A DNA stretch of 64,000 nt from Locusta migratoria (GCA_026315105.1 CM048744.1:366689159-366753158); one strand, 5' to 3'; numbered from the stretch's first letter, positions 45,061 through 55,840 are shown. Program-made: numbers and translations. Notes: generated by a model not told the origin, from the sequence alone.

Positions 45061-45279
45061 ATTCTATGTAATTTCACTGTGGTCGAACAACACACGGTAC
45101 TTAATAGTATGCCGCTGCCTCCCCGAACATGAGTTCGTTTGGTGCATAGTGTGTATGTGATAGTGCTTCAAGACACCCGCTATCTCGTCAATACAGCGCC
45201 GACGTTTCGTTTCGCCGCTGCTAACAAGAGTTGCCGCATGAGTAATGTGTCGCAAGCACTATACGCGTGTCTGTGAGTG

Positions 45280-45690
45280 AATGTACTCCGCCGTGGCTGG
45301 TACCAGACTCAGGTGGGTGGTCTCCGGTTAGAGCGGCAGCCGCTGTGCGCCTGTTACAGGTTTAGCCAGTGGACTGGCTGGTAGCCGTGGGGTTCGCAGA
45401 CTCCCCGGCTTCCTGGCGCGTCGAGCAAATTTACGGCTGGAGGCTGGGAGCCGCTGGCGCCATTAATTCGGCTGGCGCCGGCTGCGGCAAGGCGTGAGGG
45501 GACTCATGCGGTCGCGCCGCGCCGCTGCGTCACTCGCGTGGGCGTCTGCGCATTGTTCGCCGAAACACGACGCCCCGCTCACGGATACACCGCAGCACGG
45601 CACAGCGTGGCGGGGCACACCCCGACCGTGTCCCGTTCTCCCCATCACTCACCGGCAGCCTCGCAGAACCTCGCAAAAGTAACAAAGACA
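45280..45690. other. GC-rich, CpG-rich island
   Basis: High GC with CG-rich runs and mutually antisense open frames (45463-45849). No gene model is supported. Confidence 0.4.
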
Positions 45691-45984
45691 CGCCAGGTAT
45701 CCTTAATGGAGTTTCCGTGTACCAGCAAGTTCACTCGCGACACGACGGCGCAGCGAAGATGTTCTGTCGTGTATCATTTTGCGTTAAGATTCGCTATCGG
45801 TAGAAAGCTAGGGAACTTGGAAACACCTTCCGAAACCTGCGTAAGGTGAATACATTTGTGTTGACAGAGGCTGAAGGAGTTATTGCGGGCAAAGCGAAGA
45901 CAATGTAGTGGGGTCTGCAGTAGGCTCTTACATGTACACAAGGTTTGTGATTTTCGTACTACAAAAAGCTCAGCTCTTTTGTAA

Positions 45985-46176
45985 AAAATGTTCAAATGTT
46001 TGTGATCCTAAGGGACCAGTTGTTGAGGTAATCGGTCTCCTGACTAGTCAAACTAACATGCTGACGACAACACACATACATCCCTGCACGAGAGAGGACT
46101 CGAATCACTGACGGGAGCGACTTCGCAAACCGGGACGTGGCGCCGCAGACCGCGAGGCGATTCCCCCCGCGGCTGC
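45985..46176 (-). mobile_element. Diverged tRNA SINE
   Basis: Minus copy: TGTTCAAATGTTTGTGATCC end, B-box GTGATTCGAGTCC, CCGCGGGGGGAATCGCC head. More diverged than its relatives and without a clear duplication. Confidence 0.75.
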
Positions 46177-46271
46177 GACATATCTTTTGAATGCCATTGA
46201 CATCTTATGTCTCGAAACTTTCAAATATTTTATATAAGGAACACATTATTGGCGCGATCTAGAATTGTTTA

Positions 46272-46530
46272 ATAAGAGGTTTGTAACCAAGATCGCTTTC
46301 TGCATTTAATTACATAACCGGTTTCGGCATGCTAGACGCCATCTTCAGATCTGTAGTAATTTTTTACATGACATCACTGCTAATACACTACCATTTTGCC
46401 ATGTTAAAAATTGTTGTAATAGCAGTGAAGTCATGTAAGAAATTACTACAGGTATGAACTACATACTACATAACCGAAACCGGTTATGTAATTAAATTAA
46501 GAAAGCGATCTTGGGTACCAACCTCTTCTT
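46272..46530. mobile_element. Foldback with hammerhead module, ~110-bp arms
   Basis: AAGAGGTT and AAGATCGCTTTCT, then AATTACATAACCGGTTTCGG at the left, all mirrored at 46476-46530. The left arm keeps a full module; the right arm has only GAAACCGGTT. No coding sequence. Confidence 0.8.
46314..46350 (-). ncRNA. Hammerhead-ribozyme-like module, canonical core
   Basis: Minus strand: AT, core CTGAAGA (46342-46348), stem II GGC/GCC, GAAA (46322-46325), ACCGGT, H17 = T, AT. Stem I would be two pairs, a bulge and then AATTAC with GTAATT, similar to the internal-loop stem I of natural type I hammerheads. Confidence 0.55.
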
Positions 46531-46544
46531 TCAAATATTTTATC

Positions 46545-46860
46545 AGTGATAATAAGAACATTGTTGTTACAATGTTCAGGCTCAGGTGGTGATGGGGCTG
46601 CATGTTTACGAACACGTTACGAATTTTTATCAGCCTCAAAATCCAGGCCTGGGGTAAAACATAAACGAGTGGCATCATGGCCCTACTGAATAATGCTGTT
46701 ATTCAACAGGGTCGTGACGCCATGGGCTTAACTGTGAAGTTTTACCCCAGGCTTGGATGCTGGGAATGATAAAAATTCCAAAGCGTCCGTAAACATAGAG
46801 CCTCATCACCACCTGTGGCCTGTACATTGTAACAATAGCGTCCATATTAGCACTTATTAA
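46545..46860. repeat. Foldback with a very short loop
   Basis: About 150-bp imperfect arms (CAGGTGGTGATG with CATCACCACCTG, CAGGCCTGGGGTAAAAC with GTTTTACCCCAGGCTTGG) closing on a ~7-nt loop near 46697. No open frame. Adjacent to the 46272 foldback. Confidence 0.75.
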
Positions 46861-46929
46861 ATATTATAAATTCTCTAGGTTTCAGAAATTCCTCCAACCA
46901 CTAGCACTTTTCGATGTAGTTATTTAGTG

Positions 46930-46974
46930 AACATAACGCGTTTCGAGCCACCTAGCAGCTCATTATGAGATGTT
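46930..46974 (-). ncRNA. Hammerhead-like fossil, ACGCGT stem III
   Basis: Minus strand: AACAT (46970-46974), core CTCATAA, stem II GAGC/GCTC, GAAA (46941-46944), self-complementary ACGCGT, H17 = T, ATGTT (46930-46934). Stems perfect, core G5 and G8 lost. Confidence 0.5.
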
Positions 46975-47213
46975 ACATGATTCATCTTAAAGGACCAGTT
47001 GTTGAATACTAGTGTTTGAAATCACATTCAGCAACAATGCCTCTTCTTTTTTTGTTCTCTCTCTCGTCAGCATCACGTAGGAGTAAATTCTTTATGTCGC
47101 CCTACGTTTTGAGTTCACCCAAGAAGCGAACATATGATGCTGCAAACGCTTCTGTCAAAGTTCCAAGAGCATAAGTTTCTCGAGGAATAAACTAATATAA
47201 TGTTCTACGTACC

Positions 47214-47411
47214 CGCCGGTCGCGATGGCCGAGGAGACTGAGGCGCTCCAGTCACGGTCTGCAGGGCCACTATGGTCGGGGGTTCGAATCCCCCCTCGGG
47301 CATGGATATTTGTGCCGTCGTAGTTCGTAAGTAGTTCATAAGTAGTTTGTAAGTTTAGGGACTGATGACCCCGTAGTTGAGTCCCACAGACTATACAAAC
47401 ATTTGAACATT
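47214..47411 (+). mobile_element. tRNA-Leu-like SINE abutting a mariner
   Basis: Full copy; duplication TTCTACGTACC at 47203-47213 and 47412-47422. The duplication includes the first bases of the mariner end at 47421, so the SINE came after the mariner. Confidence 0.93.
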
Positions 47412-47418
47412 TTCTACG

Positions 47419-48077
47419 TACCGGGTGATCAAAAAGTCAGTATAAATTCGAAAACTTAATAAAACACGAAATAATGTAGATAGACAGGTAAAAATTGACA
47501 CAAATGCTTGGAATGAGATGGGGTTTTATTAGAACAAAATACAAAAATATATAAAAATACTGCTAGACGCGTGAAAGATCTCTCGCGCGCGTCGTTTAGT
47601 GATGATCGTGTGCTCAGCCGCTACTTCCGTCAGGCTTGGCCTTCCAGGTCCCCATACCTCAGACCGTGCGATTATTGGCTTTAGGGTTACCTGAAGTCGC
47701 AAGTGTATCGTGATCGACCGACATCTCTAGGGATGCTGAAAGACATTATCCAACGCCAATGGCTCACCATAACTCCGTACATCCAGTGATGTTCACAACA
47801 TTATTCCTCGACTACTGCTACTGTGGAGGAATGATGGTGAACATATTGAGCATTACCTCTAAAGAACATCATCTTTGTTTTGTCTCAATTTGTCATGCTA
47901 ATTACTGCTTTTCTCATCAGATCAAGGCCATCTGTCGGATATTTTTTGAACATTTGTTTTCTTTGGTTCTAATAAAACCCCATGTCATTCCAAGCATGTG
48001 TGTCAATTTTTACCTCTCTATCTACAATATTCCGGGATTTATTAAGTTTTCAAATTTATACTGATTTTTTTGATAAC
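47419..48077 (+). mobile_element. Mariner deletion derivative, copy 2
   Basis: Same ends and same internal deletion as 31809-32530: both run from the left end through GGGGTTTTA into GCTAGACGCGTGAAA and the C-terminal catalytic remnant. Here the third block is damaged further. Two copies sharing one deletion mean the derivative itself has multiplied. Confidence 0.8.
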
Positions 48078-48099
48078 CAAGAATATCTAGAGAAATGAA

Positions 48100-48265
48100 C
48101 CGCAAAGATAAAATTGAAGAGTTTATAACCCACGTGGAGGCAAAAAGGCAGTCTCTTTTTCTGCGAACCACACGCGACTAGAATAGTAGAAGGAAGTTAT
48201 AATGGTATACAAAGTACCCTCCGCCACACACCGTTAGGTGGCATGCGTAGTATGGATGTAGATAC
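48100..48265 (+). repeat. LINE 3'-end fragment
   Basis: GTACCCTCCGCCACACACCG, then TTAGGTGGCATGCG and GGATGTAGAT, is the style of a CR1-like LINE tail ending in GATGTA repeats. No coding portion remains that I can read with confidence. Confidence 0.5.
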
Positions 48266-48889
48266 CGACAGTTTTTTGGTTTCTGTGAAATTATATTTCC
48301 TTTTCGTGCAAAAATCAAAATACAGCCTTCATGAAGTGCACCTCGGATTACCGTCTGACAGCTGCGATGAACACTAGCGCTTCGAGCGGTGACCAAGGGT
48401 GACGCCTGCTAACGTCATATACACCATCTGAATATCACTACATTTTGTTACCCGATCCATATTTACGGTATAATTGTCTTATTTTAGACTCGAGGGCGTT
48501 ATTGTAATATGAGACGAAAAGGGTGATAAATAAACAGCAGTGGAGCTAAGATAATGAAATGACGAAAGCTGCAACGCAGTCATGCAGTTTTTGTGTGTAC
48601 ATCTACAAAAGCGTGGCTGAGTAGCTCTATAAGTAAACGGGTATGACATAATGTCTTTCCGCTACGTTCCGTGTTGTAGTTTTTAGTGAAAGTTTTAGCC
48701 AAACAAGGACTTTCCCCTTCATTATTGTTCTGTGTCGCTGAGGTACTTCCAAATAACAGCAGAAATACGTTGACATAAACTTGCAGTATTGAGTGCTTGT
48801 AACAAGTATAAATGTAGGACCAACAGGTAGAAATGCCCACAGGAAGAAATTAATCGATGATCCCTGTCCAGGAGGTACAAAATATTCAA

Positions 48890-49073
48890 ATGTTTGTTAA
48901 GCGTAAGAACTGCGGGGTCATCAGTCCCTAAACTTACAAACTACTTATGAACTACTTTATACTAAAGAGGACACAAACATTCATGCGCGAGGGGGGGATT
49001 CGAAACCCCGACCGTAGCGGCCGTGCGGACTGCGACTGGCGCGCCGCAGAGCGCTCGGCCACCGCGGCCGGCC
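48890..49073 (-). mobile_element. tRNA-Leu-like SINE
   Basis: Minus copy, GGCCGGCCGC head region and GGGGTTTCGAATCCC B-box. Flanks CCAGGAGGTACAAAAT and CCAGGAGTTACAGAAT are a probable duplication with two differences. Confidence 0.9.
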
Positions 49074-49744
49074 CAGGAGTTACAGAATGATGCAGTGGTG
49101 TATGCAACTTCGAAGTGGAAGCAGAGGAAAACGTTGCCCTCATTACACATCACTAACAGAAACAAAACTGAAGACAAATATAAAACAGAAATGCAGAAAG
49201 ATTTAATGACAAATAGAGGACAACGGGGAGAAGAAATATCAAAATAAATGTAATGAGGCACTCGATATCAGTCAACTACACTGAAGACGACGACGATCGT
49301 GATTCATTTCAGAATAACTTTGTGAAATCAGAAATGGCTGTGGTAAATTAGCGATTTTGTTTGGTTGTGCATTCGCCGAACTCACTGCGGAAAGTACGAA
49401 GCCAAAACAAATGAATGCCACTTCCATGTTTAAAATAAAATGACTTCTTATGTTAATCCAATTGTGTTTTCTTTCGTCAAATTACCCGCCGACATTCGCC
49501 ATCTTACCCGCAAAGAAGGGTAAAAATCAAAATAATCGTCATAATTGTTACATTTAGAAAAACTGTGAAGTCTTTAGTTGTAAACAAAACTCAAATGGTT
49601 TCTAGGAAGTATTCATGGAGGCAAAAGGTCTAAAATAAGGAGATAAAAAATAATTCGAAACCTTACTGTCGTCATCTTATCCCGCTTTTCCCTAAACTTA
49701 TCATTATAAACTTCTGAGATGGAACTTGTATAGCTACATAGAAA

Positions 49745-49952
49745 CGTGTACTGCGCAGCCGCGCGGGAATGGGCACGTAATCTGAGGTGCCGTATCTCGG
49801 TTTGCGCGCCAACTTCCGACTAAGAGTTCGTTCTAGAGCATGGGTGTGTGTGTCGTCGCTATCATGAGTTGGTTTAAGTAGTTTGCAAGTGTAGGAACTG
49901 ATGACTTCAGCAGTTTTGTTCCTTTCGTTTACAGACATTTGCACATCTGAAA
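49745..49952 (+). mobile_element. Old, diverged SINE
   Basis: GAGCATGGGTGTGTGTGT, TTTAAGTAGTTTGCAAG and GAACTGATGACTTCAGCAG match the GGAGT subfamily body. The head is barely recognisable. Confidence 0.65.
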
Positions 49953-50091
49953 ATACTCAGCAGTGTACACCTAATGTTTATTTCAAGGGCATCTGTCATT
50001 ATATTACTGACATGCAATTCTTCCATTAGCAGTCGTTATGATACAGATGTTACGTTAGCATCATTTTACGAGTAGACGCTACACATGCTCT

Positions 50092-50142
50092 TCTAACTTA
50101 TCCAAAGATGGCTCTATAATTAGGTGAAACTGGTCATTAGTT
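50092..50142 (+). ncRNA. Hammerhead-like fossil
   Basis: AAC-TT-AT, core CCAAAGA (50102-50108), GAAA (50126-50129), ACTGGT, H17 = C, AT-TA-GTT. Stem I pairs as AT/AT and AAC/GTT around an internal loop. Core and stem III each have changes; weakest of the set. Confidence 0.35.
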
Positions 50143-50272
50143 TCGATGTTGACAATCAAAAAAATCAATTAAGAATATTTTCAAATTCGTTGTATAATAT
50201 TTATATTCCTCATCTCAGTCCGATGTTAGGAATTAACCCTTAGATGCATATCTGCAGCATTGATTGCACAAT

Positions 50273-50297
50273 GCCGCGGTGGAGTAGCCGAGCGGTC
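50273..50297 (+). mobile_element. SINE 5' part, before the LINE
   Basis: GCCGCGGTGGAGTAGCCGAG plus CGGTC: the head and A-box of the GGAGT-headed SINE, preceded by duplication GATTGCACAAT at 50262-50272. The rest resumes at 55841. Confidence 0.88.
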
Positions 50298-50438
50298 GAC
50301 AGTCTTGTGGCGGACAGCGTGGAGGAAACACACGCCGTGCTGTGCGCTGCGCCGTTGCTGCTTCCGCGTGGTAAGTCTCTGCGCTTGCTGTAGCGACCTG
50401 CAGTTATTCGTGGTGTAGAGGATGAATACGGAACAGTG
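50298..50438 (+). promoter_or_regulatory. LINE 5' untranslated leader
   Basis: The stretch between the SINE A-box junction and the ORF1 ATG. If the element is full length this holds its promoter, but I see no defined motif. Being next to a pol III A-box could influence its transcription. Confidence 0.4.
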
Positions 50439-51929
50439 ATGTCTGAAAGGAATAGGAAGGATACCCTGAAGTTTACTTTTGAACGAGAATTTGCCCGACC
50501 GAAATCTTTTGAAATTGAGGAATGGCTAGAACGATGCGTTAAAATAGGAATCGAGGACATTATTGGCATCCATCTATCGATTGTTAGCAGCGTGGTTTTT
50601 GTGAAACTCGCTAGATCCGATATGTGTGCAAAAATAGTCGAATCCTGTGGTGGAGTTATGCAATATAAATACAGTGATGGCAATGTTGGAAAGGTTTTCG
50701 TTTCTCATGCAGGCCTTGGAATCAGAACTGTGCGCATATTCGAACTGCCTTTTGAGATAACAAGTGCCGATATAGACGCAGTGATCTCGCCATACGGTAG
50801 AGTGATTAGTAATATTGCTGAAAGGTGGTCTACTGCCCATCGCTTTCCGGTACTAAACGGGGTGCGACAGCTGAAAGTCGACTTGCATAAACATATTCCG
50901 TCATACATTCAGGTCTGCGGGTACCGAGCAATTGTGATGTACGATGACCAGCCTAAGACGTGTGCCGCGTGTAACTCTACGGGTCATGTGAGAGCCGAGT
51001 GCGTGCAGCGGCGCGTGGCGCAGCTGCCGGCCGGCGAGGCGGCCAGGCCGCCCGTGTTGTCGACTCTGCCGGTGACGTATGCGGCCGCGGCGCGCGGTCT
51101 CCCCGCTGCCGCGGGCCCCGAAGTCAATGCTTGTCTTGACGTGCCTGAGATAGAGATGACGACGGCGACAACTGAACCAACAGAACGGACCCTCCCTCAG
51201 ACTTCTGTGACACCGACACCTGCTGTAGCCGTACAAGAACAGGCCCCTGCAATACAAGAAACCGAATCGACAATCTCCGACGCCTTACCAGTGGCCTCTA
51301 CGGAAACTATTCCAACGTTTGAACAACCCGCACCGACAGTTTTGGACCAACCAACACCTATTGAGAGTAGTAAGGAACAGCTCTTTGTCCCAAACACTGT
51401 AGAGCACCCACCAGCAGAGACTCATACGCCGACGGAAGCTCCGCTTGAAAATGAACAAAGTCCGTCAAGAGGTTCATCTCCCAAGAGAAGAAGGAAACGG
51501 AGGCTTGCGCGTCAGGGAGCGGAAGTCACTGCACCGCCCTTACGGGAAAAGGCAAAGGAGATAGGTGCTAAACTAAGGAACTCAGCACACACGTCCGTCA
51601 ATGTGATAGGAACAATGGAACAGGCCTCGACTTCTGTGATATTAAATACTGAAAACACCTCACACCCCGACTCCGAACTTCATGACCGGACTGTCACCGA
51701 ACGTTCTCCTGACAAGCTACTCAACACGTCGAAAAATTTACTACCACCTACATGGGCCGAAGAAATGGAGTCTAGTACGGAAGAGGAGATGGATACCTCT
51801 GTAACCGAAACTCCCACAGCTCCATTCCGAACGGACGGCGACTGTCAATTCCTCCACGATGGCTCTACAGAAATTAACGCACAACAAGCACTTTCGACTG
51901 ATCCTTTCCCTAATGACGAGTACTATTAA
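50439..51929 (+). CDS. LINE ORF1, gag-like protein with zinc knuckle
   Basis: An uninterrupted 496-codon frame. ATG at 50439 is chosen over the GTG one codon upstream. Residues 1-170 are probably folded (FEIEEWLERC, VRIFELPFEITSADIDAVIS has the look of an RRM-like fold). A C-X2-C-X4-H-X4-C zinc knuckle lies at C175, C178, H183, C188. From about residue 200 the chain is low-complexity, rich in T, P, E and A, with a basic patch SPKRRRKRRLARQ near residue 350. By analogy with other LINE ORF1 proteins it should bind element RNA. It is followed after 126 bp by the ORF2 frame. Intact, unlike ORF2. Confidence 0.8.
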   Translation: MSERNRKDTLKFTFEREFARPKSFEIEEWLERCVKIGIEDIIGIHLSIVSSVVFVKLARSDMCAKIVESCGGVMQYKYSDGNVGKVFVSHAGLGIRTVRIFELPFEITSADIDAVISPYGRVISNIAERWSTAHRFPVLNGVRQLKVDLHKHIPSYIQVCGYRAIVMYDDQPKTCAACNSTGHVRAECVQRRVAQLPAGEAARPPVLSTLPVTYAAAARGLPAAAGPEVNACLDVPEIEMTTATTEPTERTLPQTSVTPTPAVAVQEQAPAIQETESTISDALPVASTETIPTFEQPAPTVLDQPTPIESSKEQLFVPNTVEHPPAETHTPTEAPLENEQSPSRGSSPKRRRKRRLARQGAEVTAPPLREKAKEIGAKLRNSAHTSVNVIGTMEQASTSVILNTENTSHPDSELHDRTVTERSPDKLLNTSKNLLPPTWAEEMESSTEEEMDTSVTETPTAPFRTDGDCQFLHDGSTEINAQQALSTDPFPNDEYY

Positions 51930-52055
51930 ACAGCTCTTGATGTGCCCGGTGGCAGATTTTTGCACAAGCATCTTTCGACAAGCGTTTAGACACTTTCCTT
52001 TAGATTTACTTCATGGTTACTACCACATTCTTATTTTCTGAGTTTAATTTGCGAT

Positions 52056-53150
52056 AGACACCAATCATTCCACTACAGGCCTATAGGCTCGCAACGGTAA
52101 ATCTAAACAAGATACGTAGTGAGCTGAAATTACAATATTTAAAAGACTTCTTACATGCAGCAGACGTTGACATAACCTTCCTGCAAGAAGTAACAGACAT
52201 CAGGCTTGACTGTATACCAGGATATAATGCCTTCATTAATCCTGGTATGGGTTCTGAAATGGGTACAGCCTTACTTGTGAAGGAAGGCATCATTATCAAG
52301 GATGTTACGAAATTACCCAATAGTAGGGGTATTGCTGGCACCTTCCATAACATCAGGCTCATAAATATCTATGCTCCATCTGGGTCCAGTAATAGACGAC
52401 TACGAGCAGACTTCTTTACGGAAGACATTGTTCCCCTGTTTGGTGCTAACAACGAACACGTCATCTTAGGAGGTGACTTTAATTGCGTCCTCAGCGCTAA
52501 AGATCAAATTCCCAACTTGAACAAATCTATTGAACTGGAGCGCACAGTCCGAGACTTACGGCTCATTGACTCGTGGGAGTACAAACATGGAGTGGCACCT
52601 GGTTTTACCTACATCACCAATCATTCAGCAAGCCGTTTGGACAGGATATATGTCACGTCTGCCTTGAGCACTCATATTCTGCAGTCTGAAGTTTGGCCAG
52701 TGGCCTTTTCTGATCACGCAGCATATTTATGTACCGTAAATATGGAACGACAAGGCACGTGCAGATACAGAGGCCTGTGGAAATTAAATGTTTCACACCT
52801 ACAAGACCCGGCATGTCAAGAAGCCTTCCTCAACACCTGGAGGGAGTGCGAACACAGATTCGCCTCTTATACTTCGGCAATAGAATGGTGGCTTAAGTGT
52901 GCAAAACCTAAAATAAGGAGATGTTTCATTAACTACTCTAAAGATAAAACTTCATGGCATAAAAAAACAATAGAATTTTATTTTCACTGTTTAAGAGAAA
53001 TCTACATGCTAGGCACATCGGCTACCGGTTACTATGAAAGAATCAAAAGAATACAGGCCAAAATTTTGGCCCTGCGTCGTAAACAACTGGAAGGATACAT
53101 AGTTCGATCATGGGTTCAAACCATGGCACAACAAGAAAATACCTCCATTT
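52056..53150 (+). pseudogene. LINE ORF2 part 1, APE endonuclease domain
   Basis: The frame is open from 52056 but its first ATG is at 52247, inside the domain, so either the start codon has been lost or ORF2 is reached by a non-AUG or coupled mechanism. All endonuclease motifs are visible: FLQEV (E), INIYAPSG (N, Y), LGGDFNCVL (D, N), SASRLDRIYV (R, D, R) and SDHAAY (D, H). This nicks target DNA for target-primed reverse transcription. An extra base near 53144 shifts the frame before the RT; the chance frame ends at 53239. Confidence 0.8.
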
Positions 53151-54947
53151 ATTCATGTCATACAAGAAAGGAAACGTGGACACAGCAAGATACTGACAGA
53201 ACTAACAGCGGCAGATGGTACAACTTTGTCCACACATAGACAAATTAAGGAAGCAATATTACATCATTTCACAGCCTTGATGTCTCATAAAGAAGTAGAC
53301 GAAGAAGCACAAAATGTTCTACTGCAAAATGTGCAAGGTAGAGTCAACCACACGGAAGTAGAGAAACTCGTAGCACAGGCAACCGAAGACGACGTGGAAT
53401 ACGCCGTTAGGGAAAGTGCCAAAAACAAATCTCCAGGAGCGGATGGCATCCCAGCGGAATTCTACCAAGTGTTCTGGGATCATATCAAAACAAAAATTAC
53501 ACTCCTCTGTAACGAACTGTTGGAGCCCACAAATGGGATCCCACAAGAATTTCGCGAAGGCGTCATAGTTTTGATTCCAAAAAATCCTGTTAGTAAAAAA
53601 ATTGACAATTTGAGACCTATCACTCTTCTTAACAGTGATTACAAAATCTTTGCTCGACTTTTGGCTCAGAGGCTTAAATCGACAATTAACAGCGTAACTG
53701 GACCCTACCAGACGAGTGTGGGCCAAGATAGGAGACTCTTCCACACCCTGTGCGACTACCGCGACCTCATATCAACGGCCGAGGTCTGTAAACTTAAATG
53801 TGCCATAATATCATTAGACTTTGACAAAGCCTTTGACAGGGTCAATCACCAGTATCTCCTCCGTACCATGCATGCGATGGGCTTTCCGCCTCGGTTCGTA
53901 ACTATTTTGCAACATATGATAACGAACAATACATCCCAAATCATCATCAATGGACAGCCTACCAGGAAAATAAAAGTAGCCAGTTCTGTTAGACAGGGTT
54001 GTCCAGTTTCTATGGCGCTCTTCTCCATCGCAATTGAACCCCTGCTTGCCACGCTGATGCAGCGTCTACAAGGGTTACAAATACATGGAAACAAAATAGT
54101 TTGCAAGGCCTATGCGGATGATGTGGGTTTCCTTGTCATCGACAGACCTGAAATAGAGACCGCTTTGCAGATCGTACAACAGTATGAACGTGCATCTGGC
54201 GCGCTTCTCAACAGAACAAAATCTGGAATTTTTAATATCGGCCGTGGTTTAGGGCCACATACATCTGGACATCTACGTGAGCTGACGGTTTTCAAGTGCC
54301 TAGGTATTGACTTTCACAATACTATTCGACGTACCATAGCAGCAAACTACAAGGCACTGTTAAATAAACTACGCGCCTGTGTACAGACGTACAGTATCAG
54401 GAAACTCAATGAAATCCAGAAAGTAACAGTAGCCAACATCTGCCTAACTGCAAAACTTAATTATGTCGCTCAAGTCCTGCCCATACCTGCAAGTATGACA
54501 AAACAATTCATGTCCGCACTTGGCCACTTTGTCAGTCGCGGTCACATTTTCAAAGTGCAGTATGACACCCTAACGCTTCCGCCACTAAGTGGGGGTCTCA
54601 ATCTCACAGACATTGGTAAAAAGGCACAGGCGTTATACATCGCTAAAACCACTGAACAATGGACGAATTGTACCAACAGTCTTGTTGCACACTTGTTGGA
54701 TGAAATAGCTCCGGCTGACCTCAGTCCACCCATCAGTGTACAACATGTCCCGAACGGACTTTATCACTTGAAATACTTTCTCTTAGAGTATAGCTATTTA
54801 CAAGCACGAATCCGCGATGTCAGAAATAAGAAAGTTAAAGACATATACTGCGAATTAATGAAAGATAAAAAGAAAAACAACATAGAAGACAAATACAGAT
54901 CTCACAACTGGAAAATATCCATTGTCGTAACTTACCTTCCACGATGA
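53151..54947 (+). pseudogene. LINE ORF2 part 2, reverse transcriptase
   Basis: Reads IHVIQERKRG into STHRQIKEAI, then KNKSPGADGIPAEFY, NLRPITLLNSDYKIF, ISLDFDKAFDRV (catalytic D of motif A), VRQGCPVSMALFSIAIEPLL (motif B), AYADDVGFLV (motif C, both D present) and FKCLGIDF. The polymerase core is intact. It ends at a premature stop (54945-54947) next to a frame change. The RT would copy LINE RNA at the nicked target. Confidence 0.82.
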
Positions 54948-55376
54948 AGACTACGTGGTACTTAGTTGTAAATCGCAAAATTGCAACTAACACAAAACTG
55001 TACAACATCCACCTGGCGAACTCACCACTTTTTTGTCGCGTGCAATGTATTGGATACCGAAGAACACCGATTCGGATGCGACAAAGTCAAAGAAATATGG
55101 ATGTATATAAGACGGAAATTGGCGTCCATCAGCAGAACGTCGCCAAACTACATAACAGCTTCCGATTTTCTTTTCCCAGAAGACGTACCGTTCCCCAAAG
55201 CAAAAAGAAACGCCATCAACTGGTTAAAGGGGACATCGGTCCACTACATTTTTTCAAACACGGACATGAAATTGGAAGATTTCTGGGTATACCTTACCAC
55301 GGAGCATCACAAGCTGACGAAAACAAGACATTACAAGAAACATTATGCTAATTTCTTACTAAATACATTACCATAA
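54948..55376 (+). pseudogene. LINE ORF2 part 3, C-terminal zinc region
   Basis: First in one frame (TTWYLVVNRKIATNTKLYNI), then after a shift near the T-run at about 55035 in the RT frame again (CNVLDTEEHRFGC, KVKEIW). The C...H...C pattern is the C-terminal cysteine motif of LINE ORF2 proteins. Two opposite single-base shifts, here and before 54945, plus the one at 53144 make three lesions in all. Stop at 55374-55376. Confidence 0.7.
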
Positions 55377-55840
55377 CAAGGAAGGAAGGAAATTTTTATT
55401 TACACAACATTCCTTATATGTTTTGTTTCGAAGCAAAATTTATATATCGCCATTGTTTTACCTTTCCTTCAGTTCAAGAGTCAAAGTATTATGTTTTAAT
55501 ATTGAGGACAGGATGGTCCCCACGTTCTACCGAAAGATAGGACATGCTTTTAATTTCTGTTGGTTTATTTTGAACAGTTAAATGGCAACATTAACAAGAG
55601 AAAAGATTTTAGGTTATAAACGGCAATGGAGCCGTAAGACCTTTCAGGTCAACATTAACATGGAGGCAGAAATACTTATTTTTTTTCTTGAAAGAAGACA
55701 TTTAGTTATTTAAGAAGACACAGTTCTTCTTTCTGTACGGCTTTGAAGCCACGCCAAGGAAGGCGATTTATGGCGAGCGGAAGGACGGGCTAAAGGGGAG
55801 GATGGAGGCCCGACAGAAAAAAAAAAAAAAAAAAAAAAAA
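55377..55840 (+). other. LINE 3' untranslated region and A-tail
   Basis: No frame; ends GGCCCGACAG followed by about 24 A (55817-55840). The intact tail and matching 7-bp duplication indicate a standard target-primed insertion. Confidence 0.75.

Larger units (their letters stand above)
50298..55840 (+). mobile_element. Tx1-type (L1-superfamily) LINE, nearly complete
   Basis: About 5.5 kb: a 141-bp leader, ORF1, ORF2 and a 3' untranslated region ending in about 24 A. It lies inside the A-box of a tRNA-derived SINE with target duplication AGCGGTC at 50291-50297 and 55841-55847. The family call rests on RT motifs (LRPITLLNSDYKIF, DFDKAFDRV, VRQGCPVSMALFSIAIEPLL, AYADDV) and on the ORF1 style with one zinc knuckle. 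Tx1-type elements are known for site-specific members in fish and frogs. Confidence 0.8.
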
